This document shows, piece by piece, positions 27,479 to 34,886 of a stretch of DNA of 64,000 nucleotides. This DNA comes from Spirulina subsalsa FACHB-351 (lineage in GTDB: Bacteria; Cyanobacteriota; Cyanobacteriia; Cyanobacteriales; Spirulinaceae). Position 1 is the first letter of the stretch. The number at the start of each line of letters is the position of its first letter. The notes beneath the pieces are model-generated. The model made no database searches, was not told the origin of the DNA, and saw only the letters and a list, made by a program, of their open reading frames with translations. Made by a program: the position numbers and the translations under genes. Location: the NCBI RefSeq assembly GCF_026130165.1, contig NZ_JAIHOM010000004.1, positions 17,113 to 81,112 on the forward strand. Reading direction: 5' to 3'.

Positions 27479-29017
27479 ATGACCCATTCACCCCTCCCCG
27501 CTTGTTGGTGTGCGGATGCAAACCTTCAAGCGTCTTTATCAAAGCAGGATCTCGCCGCATGGCGAGACTATATTGCTTTGCAAGAGTTAGTGACTCGTTT
27601 ACCCATTGTCATCTGGTTAATGAGTCCTGACTTAAAACAATTGTTCTATAAAAGTCCGGGTTGTGAGGTGTTATGGGATGTGCCGAGTTCCACGGAGACG
27701 GGATGTTTTTGGTTAACGGGGATTTTAGACGAGGATGCAGAACAAGTTACGTTTACCCAAGAACAGGCACTAGACAAGGGAATTCTCAAGGATACGGTAG
27801 AGTTAGAGTATCGCATGGTAGATCCCCAAAACCGGACGTGCTGGGTGTCGGTGCGGTTGTTTCCCATTCGGGATGCAGAGGGAAAAGTGGAGGGGGTGGC
27901 TGGGATTGGGGAAGATATTACCCAACGGAAAAATACGGAAGATGCCTTAAAGTATATTATCCATCAACAGACCTTAGTGAATGCGATCGCCCAACGCATT
28001 CGCCGCTCCTTGGAAATCGAGGCGATTCTAGAGACAACGGTGCAGGAAGTGCAAAATCTCTTGCTGTGCGATCGCGCTTTTCTCTACCGTTTAGACTTTG
28101 ATTGGAGTGGGACAGTGGTAGTAGAAGCACTCCGTTCCCCCGATTATTCCCTCCTCGGACGACGACTCACCGATACAGAATTCATCGCCAACTATGTAGA
28201 ACTGTACCAAAAAGGACGGATTCATGTAGTGGATGATGTACGGCAGTCCAATTTATCGGAGTGTTATATTCACTGGCTCACGGATTTACAAGTGCGTGCT
28301 AATTTGGTGGTGCCAGTGCTGCATGATGAGGAATTGTGGGGAATGTTAGTGGTGCAGGAATGCGAACAACCCCGCTCTTGGCAAGCCTTCGAGATAGAAT
28401 TATTACAGCAGTTAGCCGTCCAAGTTGCGATCGCCATCCAACAAGCCGAACTGTTAGAAGAACTCAAAACCACCAACACTGAACTCCAACAACTCGCCAC
28501 CCTAGACAGCTTAACCCAAGTAGGAAATCGTCGCTGTTTTGATGAAGCACTCCCCCAAGAATGGGAGAAAATGGCCCTATCTCAGGCTTACCTCAGCTTA
28601 GTGCTAGTCGATGTAGACTTCTTTAAAGCCTACAATGACACCTATGGTCATCCAGCCGGAGATGAGTGTTTACGCACCGTCGCCCAAACCCTACGCACGG
28701 CTGTTAAGCGGTCTACAGACCTCGTAACACGCTACGGAGGGGAAGAATTTGCCATTTTACTCCCCCATACCGATGCGAACGGAGCCGTTCAAGTGGCCGG
28801 GGAAATTCTCTCCCGAGTGCGAAAACTCAAAATTCCCCATTGTCAATCGAAGGTTAGCAACCATATCACCGTCAGCGTGGGAATTATCACCACTATTCCC
28901 CATCCCGGACTCTCCTATGAGGATTTCGTCAAACGAGGGGATCAGGCACTCTATGAAGCCAAACACCAAGGACGAGATCGGATGATTTTCGCCGAATATC
29001 CCGAGTTTTTAGCGTGA
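27479..29017 (+). CDS. Diguanylate cyclase PAS-GAF-GGDEF
   Basis: A 512-residue soluble protein: PAS about 35-150 (with EDITQRKNTEDALKYI at its end), GAF about 165-325, GGDEF 340-505. GGEEF stands at 420-424 and an RxxD inhibitory site (RSTD, 411-414) precedes it by five residues, so it should synthesise c-di-GMP under product control. The GAF resembles cyanobacteriochrome domains: SECYIHWLTDLQVRANLVVP has a cysteine (C262) at the bilin-anchor position but Tyr263 instead of the usual His, and DTEF replaces the DXCF motif. It is paralogous to the larger cyclase at 2.5 kb. A 10-bp hairpin covers its stop codon. Confidence 0.88.
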   Translation: MTHSPLPACWCADANLQASLSKQDLAAWRDYIALQELVTRLPIVIWLMSPDLKQLFYKSPGCEVLWDVPSSTETGCFWLTGILDEDAEQVTFTQEQALDKGILKDTVELEYRMVDPQNRTCWVSVRLFPIRDAEGKVEGVAGIGEDITQRKNTEDALKYIIHQQTLVNAIAQRIRRSLEIEAILETTVQEVQNLLLCDRAFLYRLDFDWSGTVVVEALRSPDYSLLGRRLTDTEFIANYVELYQKGRIHVVDDVRQSNLSECYIHWLTDLQVRANLVVPVLHDEELWGMLVVQECEQPRSWQAFEIELLQQLAVQVAIAIQQAELLEELKTTNTELQQLATLDSLTQVGNRRCFDEALPQEWEKMALSQAYLSLVLVDVDFFKAYNDTYGHPAGDECLRTVAQTLRTAVKRSTDLVTRYGGEEFAILLPHTDANGAVQVAGEILSRVRKLKIPHCQSKVSNHITVSVGIITTIPHPGLSYEDFVKRGDQALYEAKHQGRDRMIFAEYPEFLA

Positions 29018-29026
29018 AAACTCGGG
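29000..29026 (+). terminator. Perfect hairpin over the stop codon of the GGDEF gene
   Basis: CCCGAGTTTT (29000-29009) pairs with AAAACTCGGG (29017-29026) around a 7-base loop. The TGA stop is at 29015-29017. No long T-run follows on the plus strand, so it may instead protect the 3' end or interfere with termination of translation. Confidence 0.5.
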
Positions 29027-29033
29027 CCTGCTC

Positions 29034-29181
29034 CTACCAGGGGGAACCAATCATGGTAAAAGCACTCCAGTAGTAGGGATGGGTTAATTCGCGATCGCCT
29101 AAAGCGACTAACTCCGGTGTTAAGGGAAAAGTCCCCGTCGGAGTCACCAACTGACCCCTCTCTATCGGTTCTTCCCACCGT
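29034..29181 (-). pseudogene. C-terminal fragment of a CHAT-domain protein
   Basis: On the minus strand, RWEEPIERGQLVTPTG, then LVALGDRELTHPYYWSAFTM and IGSPW ending in TAG at 29034-29036 is a typical CHAT-domain C-terminus (HPYYWSAFT-hydrophobic-G-x-W). Only about 50 codons remain. The upstream frame is stopped and replaced by a TnpB tail at about 29181, so the gene was destroyed. Confidence 0.65.
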
Positions 29182-29262
29182 ATTTGGCAATACTATGCCG
29201 AGCATTTCTAAGCCTTTGGCTAAGATGTTTATCGCGGCATTATGGTCTCGATTAACAAACTC
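29175..29262 (-). pseudogene. TnpB C-terminal fragment, minus strand
   Basis: Reading leftwards, VNRDHNAAINILAKGLEMLG, then IVLPNTVGRT shows the third RuvC motif of TnpB (RDxNAAxNI) and the NTVG wording that follows it. No more than about 30 codons survive; the fragment runs into the CHAT remnant. Confidence 0.7.
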
Positions 29263-29265
29263 CGC

Positions 29266-29444
29266 GTAGAAGATAGAGATATTAACGCCGCTATCAATAT
29301 TTTAAACAAGGGACTAAGTACCGCTGGGCAAACGGGAACTTACGCTTGGGGAGAGATTCCCTCTGGCTTGGTTGGATACGTCCTGCCAAGTTAAGGAAAC
29401 TCGTTGAACCAAGAATCCCTCGCTTTTAGCGATGGGAGTGTCAA
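29266..29444 (+). pseudogene. TnpB C-terminal fragment with right end, plus strand
   Basis: Reading rightwards, EDRDINAAINILNKGLSTAG, then QTGTYAWGEIPSG is again the last RuvC motif and tail of TnpB, followed by the right-end hairpin at 29411-29444 (AAGAATCCCTCGC ... GCGATGGGAGTGTCAA). It starts only a few bases from the oppositely oriented tail on the other strand, so two different elements meet head to head. Confidence 0.75.
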
Positions 29445-30015
29445 TCCAACTGGGGAATCAAAATTTTATCGCAGGTCTTGGGGCGGGTATTCTTTGGACT
29501 CCCCTGCAAAATTTAGAAATCCGTACTTTGCTGTTTGCTGCGCTATCCTATAAAGGATCAAAACACAATAAGAATATATACTTATTTTCACCCCATTACC
29601 TCTCAAAACATAATCGGTAATCTAGAGTTACATGATCACGATTTTAAACAACTAACAATAAGCAATTGACTGAAACCCATGTTAAAACAACGACTAACGA
29701 CTTTGGATTATGCCATTTTCTGTTAGATTATCCCTAGAGCAGTCTTTTGTGAATCACAATCCTCGGCACATAAATGTATTCCCTCACACCTTTTAGAAAA
29801 CTAAATATTGCGTTCAGATTTGCGCGCATCATGGTCTATAATAGGGCGTAACTGCTCCAGTCTTTATGCAGGGTAGGCAAACTTACTGAGATAAGTTGAT
29901 TGGGACAAGTTGATTGGTCAATATTTGTTAATCAATATTGATTAATCAATCTTCTATGAACTCAAAGTCTACGAACTCAAAGCAGTGGGTAGGAACTCAT
30001 AACAGGAAGATAAGC
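29445..30015. other. Intergenic region with gene debris and the ComFB promoter region
   Basis: Directly after the TnpB end a short frame reads NQNFIAGLGAGILWTPLQNL, reminiscent of the C-terminal strands of ShlB/FhaC-type outer-membrane proteins, but too short to be sure. Further on, TATAAT at 29837-29842 is a good -10 box, and the perfect palindrome AATCAATATTGATT lies at 29930-29943, upstream of the ComFB-type gene. Confidence 0.4.
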
Positions 30016-30336
30016 ATGAGCAAAAACTTAGTCAACTTGACACTCCTACAAGTTGAAGAAGAGATGGATCACATCCTAGCAGAACAGCCCGATCATATTC
30101 AAAGAGAATTTATTCGCCGCGATTTATTTCCTGATTTAACTGCTTACGTTTTGAGTCGAGTTCCGAATTTTTACATGGTGTGTGATCAAGGTCAAGGAAA
30201 ATCTTTAAAAACCCATCTGATTCATGAGTCAGCAGAACGCCAACTGGCTAGAGAGTCTACTATTCTCAACGGCATTTATTATGTTTTGGAAAAGAGTCAA
30301 CATCGCCAACGGAAGAAAGAAAAGGTGATGGTTTAG
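30016..30336 (+). CDS. ComFB-domain protein, likely cyclic dinucleotide receptor
   Basis: Starting at the ATG at 30016 (GGAAG seven bases upstream) the protein has 106 residues. The core EEEMDHILAEQPDHIQREFI, then DLTAYVLSRVPNFYMVCDQG matches the late-competence ComFB family, where an ExxM/V helix precedes DVxAYALNRLPPxY. ComFB proteins of cyanobacteria have been reported to bind c-di-GMP or c-di-AMP and to affect cell size or pilus-linked behaviour; I infer the same class of role. A GGDEF enzyme ends 1 kb upstream. A longer reading from 29938 is unlikely because its first 26 residues are low-complexity Asn/Ser/Lys. Confidence 0.72.
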   Translation: MSKNLVNLTLLQVEEEMDHILAEQPDHIQREFIRRDLFPDLTAYVLSRVPNFYMVCDQGQGKSLKTHLIHESAERQLARESTILNGIYYVLEKSQHRQRKKEKVMV

Positions 30337-30389
30337 GCGATTATTGCTTAGGGAATAGGCAAGAGTTTTGACTGTTCCCTGTTCCCGAT

Positions 30390-32630
30390 TTATTGCACAA
30401 TTTGCCGCATATAATCCCGCCATAATTGGGCCGCTTGACCACTACTTCCCCGAGTGGGGGAGTTGTCATCGTTACCTAACCAAATGCCTGTCACTAAATG
30501 TTGACGGGGGACATAACCAATGAACCACAAATCCACATTGCGATCGGTGGTTCCGGTTTTGCCCGCTTCTCCTTGTCCGATGGCCGCACGTCCTCCAGTG
30601 CCTCCTTGGATGACACCCCGTAATAGATTGTGCATGGTTTGGGCGATCGCACCACTAATCACTTGTTGGTTTCCATCCCCATCCCGTTCCCCATCTTGGG
30701 AGAAATCATACATCACCCGACAAGTTTGGAAATCTTGGTCATCTTCGCAGTCACTACTATCTAGAATTCGGCGAATCGTGTGGGGGCGATTCCACACCCC
30801 ATTATTGGCAAATACGGCATAGGCCCCCGTCATTTCCAGCACATTGACCTCACTTTCCCCCAACACTAATCCGGGGGAAGGATTGAGTTTAGACGTAATG
30901 CCTAGCCGTTGGGCCATGCGGATCATATTGTCCATCCCCGCATCTTGAGCAATGCGAATGGCGATCGCATTTTCCGACTGCGCCATCCCGTGATAAAAAT
31001 TCGCACCCTCCCCCGCCGTCCGTTCACAGCCTCGATACCGTTGCCCCCGCCACGTCACCGGAGCGCAAGAATAGACCTTACTCGGCGAAATCCCCCGTTC
31101 CAACGCCGCCGCATAGGCAAACACCTTAAACGTCGATCCCGGCTGACGTTGGGCTTGAGTCGCCCGGTTAAATTGACTCTGGGCATAACTCACCCCCCCC
31201 ACCAGGGCCAACACCTCCCCATTGCGACCATCCAACGTCACAATCGCCCCTTGCCTAAAATTTAACCGTCCCCCATCCCGTTCCACCATTTGCCGCAAAG
31301 ACTCCTCCGCCTTCGCCTGCTTATTGAGATCCAGCGCCGTCTCAATCACAAAATTCCCCTCTCGCGCCACCTCCGGAAACAGACGATTTAACTCCCGCAA
31401 CACCTGACCATAATAATAGGGAGCCACCGATTGAGATAACGCCTCTCGCGCCCTCGGACTCACCTGAATCCGGGATCTCCGCGCTTGACTCGCCTCCTCC
31501 TCCGAAATCATCCCCAACTGCGCCATCCGACTAATCACCCGGTCCCGCAACTGCACCGCCGTCCGATAATCCTGCACCGGATTATAGGCATTGGGCGCAG
31601 GCAAAATCGCCACCAGCGCCGCCGCCTCCGCCACCGTCAAATCCGCCGCCGACTTATCAAAATAAAACCGTGCCGCATCCTCAAAGCCATAACTTCCCAC
31701 CCCCAAATAAACCCGATTCAAATAAGTCCGCAACAACTCATTTTTGCTGTAAAACGTCTCCAACTTCAACGCCACAATCGCCTCGCGCACCTTGCGCCCC
31801 GCCGTATTCGACCGCCCCACATACTCCGGAAACAAACTACGCGCCAACTGTTGCGTGACCGTACTTCCCCCTTGACGAATTCCCTGCCGTTGCACATTAA
31901 TCAACACTGCCCGGAAAATCCCCAAAGGATCTACCCCCGGATGCCAATAAAAGCGGCTATCCTCCGAAGCAATCACCGCCTTGGGCAAATAGGGCGAAAA
32001 ATCCGATAAACGGTCAAACTCCCGATGGGCTTCTGTCCGCAAGGGCATCAAAGGCGTTTGCCCATCCCGAGCATAAACCGCCACCGGACCCTGCACCCCC
32101 AAGGGTAGAGGATAGATGGGAATTTTCGTCCACTCCCACAAAATCGCCGCCGTAATTAATCCCGTCATCCCCGCCACCCCATACAAACCATAGCGCAGCC
32201 CCCGCACCCATAACGGCGGAGGATTATGATATTGCAAGCGCACCCCATTGGCCAACTCCGGCGGCCCCAGGGTAATAATATCCCCGTGACGCAATTCTAG
32301 GGAGGTTAGACGACGTTTGCCCAAATAAATCCCATTGGTGGAGTGTTCATCCTTCAGCACAAATTGGCGGGGATGTTTCGGGTCCCGACTCACCGATAAA
32401 TGAACCTGACTGACTACCCCATTGCGCACCACAATATCACTGGACCGGGAACTGCGCCCCAAGGTGTACTTATCCCCCACCAATTTATAGGTTTCCGCAT
32501 GGTCTGCATCGGCATCCTGTACCCACAATTCTGGCACTCGTGCATTAGGACGAAGCGCTAAAACCGTATTTAACCGTTGAACCACTTGGGTCGCAATACG
32601 ACTGAGTTGGGTAGGAGGAGGGCTAGTCAT
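30390..32630 (-). CDS. Class A penicillin-binding protein with N-terminal FHA domain
   Basis: A 746-residue bifunctional peptidoglycan synthase. A cytoplasmic FHA domain (about 50-132) has GRSSRSSDIVV and HSTNG, the phospho-threonine-binding loops. A membrane anchor follows at about 150-167. The GT51 glycosyltransferase (about 195-370) has catalytic Glu223 in SEDSRFYWHPGVD and RQGGSTVTQQLARSLF. The transpeptidase (about 460-730) has Ser499 in GSTFK, SEN at 552-554 and KTG at 691-693. All catalytic residues are present. The FHA domain suggests control by Ser/Thr phosphorylation of a partner; a Hanks kinase lies at 10-12 kb, but any link is speculation. lspA lies upstream on the same strand with a 58-base gap. 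Confidence 0.92.
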   Translation of the reverse strand: MTSPPPTQLSRIATQVVQRLNTVLALRPNARVPELWVQDADADHAETYKLVGDKYTLGRSSRSSDIVVRNGVVSQVHLSVSRDPKHPRQFVLKDEHSTNGIYLGKRRLTSLELRHGDIITLGPPELANGVRLQYHNPPPLWVRGLRYGLYGVAGMTGLITAAILWEWTKIPIYPLPLGVQGPVAVYARDGQTPLMPLRTEAHREFDRLSDFSPYLPKAVIASEDSRFYWHPGVDPLGIFRAVLINVQRQGIRQGGSTVTQQLARSLFPEYVGRSNTAGRKVREAIVALKLETFYSKNELLRTYLNRVYLGVGSYGFEDAARFYFDKSAADLTVAEAAALVAILPAPNAYNPVQDYRTAVQLRDRVISRMAQLGMISEEEASQARRSRIQVSPRAREALSQSVAPYYYGQVLRELNRLFPEVAREGNFVIETALDLNKQAKAEESLRQMVERDGGRLNFRQGAIVTLDGRNGEVLALVGGVSYAQSQFNRATQAQRQPGSTFKVFAYAAALERGISPSKVYSCAPVTWRGQRYRGCERTAGEGANFYHGMAQSENAIAIRIAQDAGMDNMIRMAQRLGITSKLNPSPGLVLGESEVNVLEMTGAYAVFANNGVWNRPHTIRRILDSSDCEDDQDFQTCRVMYDFSQDGERDGDGNQQVISGAIAQTMHNLLRGVIQGGTGGRAAIGQGEAGKTGTTDRNVDLWFIGYVPRQHLVTGIWLGNDDNSPTRGSSGQAAQLWRDYMRQIVQ

Positions 32631-32688
32631 AAGTCAATTCGGTAGGATATGAGTAGAGATTGAGCAGAATGGAGATTAGCAATCTTAA

Positions 32689-33177
32689 CTAACTTCTGAG
32701 ATGAGAGGGAGAACGGAACATGGCATAGAGTAAACAGACAATTCCTATGTTAATAAACACATCCGCCAAATTAAAAACGGGGAACTGGATTAAACGGAAA
32801 TCTAGAAAATCAATCACATAACTATATAAGAACCGACAAACCCCATTGCCAATGGCACCGGCGAGGATAAATCCATAACCTAACTGTTCCGCCAATCGGA
32901 GGGGGGGACTGTACCAAGCAAAGAGCATTAACCCCACACTAACCCCCAAGGACAGCCAACGTAACCAGTCCGCCCCCCCGGTAAAGAGGCTAAACGCCGC
33001 CCCACTATTGGTAACATAGGTGAAGTGAAAAATTCCGGGCAGAATAGGAATAGTATCGAATTCTTGGGCAAAGGTACTTGTTACCCAGTTTTTAGTCAGT
33101 TGGTCGAGTAAGAGTCCCACCAGTGCGGCGAGCCAAAACCAGCGATTGACTGCCAATCTTCTACGTCGCTGCTTCAT
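32689..33177 (-). CDS. lspA: Lipoprotein signal peptidase (signal peptidase II)
   Basis: A 162-residue membrane protein with four hydrophobic segments. The family motifs are present: DQLTKNWV (24-31), TNSGAAFSLF (about 56-65), and GAIGNGVCRFLYSYVIDFLD, then FPVFNLADVFI, holding the two catalytic aspartates (VID and NLAD). It cuts signal peptides from prolipoproteins such as the Rieske and binding-protein lipoproteins in this window. The first arginine-rich residues (KQRRRR) fit an N-in orientation. Its ATG overlaps the stop of a short upstream frame by four bases (ATGA). Confidence 0.93.
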   Translation of the reverse strand: MKQRRRRLAVNRWFWLAALVGLLLDQLTKNWVTSTFAQEFDTIPILPGIFHFTYVTNSGAAFSLFTGGADWLRWLSLGVSVGLMLFAWYSPPLRLAEQLGYGFILAGAIGNGVCRFLYSYVIDFLDFRLIQFPVFNLADVFINIGIVCLLYAMFRSPSHLRS

Positions 33178-34022
<845 letters not shown>

Positions 34023-34093
34023 AGCTAGGCAAGACGGTTTAAAATAGGGTATACTAAATCGGTTGTCACTTGACTGTCACCTGACGACGACTT

Positions 34094-34167
34094 CGGGATG
34101 TAGCGCAGCTTGGTAGCGCGCCTGCTTTGGGAGCAGGATGTCGCAGGTTCAAATCCTGTCATCCCGA
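34094..34167 (+). tRNA. tRNA-Pro (anticodon TGG)
   Basis: The 74-base sequence folds as a standard cloverleaf: acceptor CGGGATG pairs with CATCCCG, D arm AGCGCAGCTTGGTAGCGC, anticodon arm CCTGC-TTTGGGA-GCAGG with anticodon TGG, and T arm GCAGGTTCAAATCCTGT. The discriminator base is A and CCA is not encoded. TGG reads proline codons. Confidence 0.96.
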
Positions 34168-34257
34168 TTTAAGTTAAACCTTTGCTATATACCTTTGCTA
34201 TATATAGGTTTTAAGTATACTGGTAATCTGGTAGAGCAGCCACAAGGAGTCATGATC

Positions 34258-34293
34258 TTGACATCCGCCCCGCCGTAAACGGACGGGGATTCC
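34258..34293 (-). repeat. Solo TnpB-type right-end hairpin
   Basis: On the minus strand GGAATCCCCGTCCGTTTACG, then GCGGGGCGGATGTCAA shows the stem and the terminal GTCAA of the IS200/IS605 right-end family found elsewhere in the window. No TnpB coding piece is attached. Confidence 0.6.
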
Positions 34294-34342
34294 ATCTATT
34301 TCAACAGGTCAAAAAATAATTTGCTCTTGTTTTCCCTTATTA

Positions 34343-34413
34343 AGCGGGTGAGGGGAATCGAACCCCTATTATTAGCTTGGAAGGCTAAAGTTTTACCACT
34401 AAACTACACCCGC
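34343..34413 (-). tRNA. tRNA-Gly (anticodon TCC)
   Basis: A 71-base minus-strand cloverleaf: acceptor GCGGGTG pairs with CACCCGC, D arm with AGTGGTAAAACT, anticodon loop CTTCCAA with anticodon TCC, and T arm AGGGGTTCGATTCCCCT. The discriminator is T and CCA is not encoded. It faces tRNA-Pro tail to tail. Confidence 0.96.
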
Positions 34414-34492
34414 AGTTTTTCCACCGAGTTATCACTGTAGCACAGGACTGAGTAGAAAACAACCCCTAATGCTCAATAGATATTTAGGGTCT

Positions 34493-34522
34493 GCTGAAAA
34501 AACCCAACGCTAGACTCAACAA
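34493..34522 (+). repeat. 30-bp interspersed repeat, copy 2
   Basis: Near-identical to 18680-18709 and preceded by TAGGGTCTGCTG. It sits in the gap between tRNA-Gly and feoC. The end of the gap (34590-34640) also holds an inverted stretch, ACCAAGCCATTCCCG with GGGGATGGCTTGGTTGC, a possible terminator hairpin for the feo operon. Confidence 0.55.
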
Positions 34523-34649
34523 ACCCTATGTAAAAAAGATTGCCGGGAATTGCCCATCCCGCCAGTGGAGTGGGGGAGTTCACAGGCGAGTATGGCGATG
34601 CAACCAAGCCATTCCCGTCATGTTGGGGATGGCTTGGTTGCCCTGACTT

Positions 34650-34871
34650 TTATCCAGAATTAACCCACTCGTACAGTTCTAAGGCTTCTGGGGAGCAGCT
34701 ATGACAACCACCACATTTTTTAGTTTCCAGTTGGCGTACTCGTCCTTTACGCACCAGTTGACTCAGCATTCCCCGCAGGGCATCGGGAGCGATCGCAAAG
34801 TGGCAGGAAAGTTCGTCTAAGGTGGTGGTTTTGTGCTGGCGTAGATATTGCTGTAACTCGGTTAAAATCAT
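34650..34871 (-). CDS. feoC: FeoC-like winged-helix protein
   Basis: A 73-residue protein with a winged-helix start (MILTELQQYLRQHKTTTLDE) and a small cysteine cluster, KKCGGCHSCSPEA (C-x2-C-x2-C), that could hold a redox-sensitive Fe-S centre. It follows feoB by 15 bases on the same strand. FeoC proteins regulate FeoB stability or expression in other bacteria; a cluster of this kind has been linked to oxygen sensing. Third gene of the feoA-feoB-feoC operon. Confidence 0.85.
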   Translation of the reverse strand: MILTELQQYLRQHKTTTLDELSCHFAIAPDALRGMLSQLVRKGRVRQLETKKCGGCHSCSPEALELYEWVNSG

Positions 34872-34886
34872 CGCTTGGGTCTCCGC

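Noticed and set aside
28951..29205. 84-codon minus-strand ORF
   Set aside because: It joins the TnpB tail frame to the wrong frame of the CHAT remnant and overlaps the GGDEF gene; the two remnants explain it better.
29432..29620. 62-codon frame after the TnpB tail
   Set aside because: It starts inside the right-end hairpin and decays into AT-rich DNA; only its middle part hints at gene debris.
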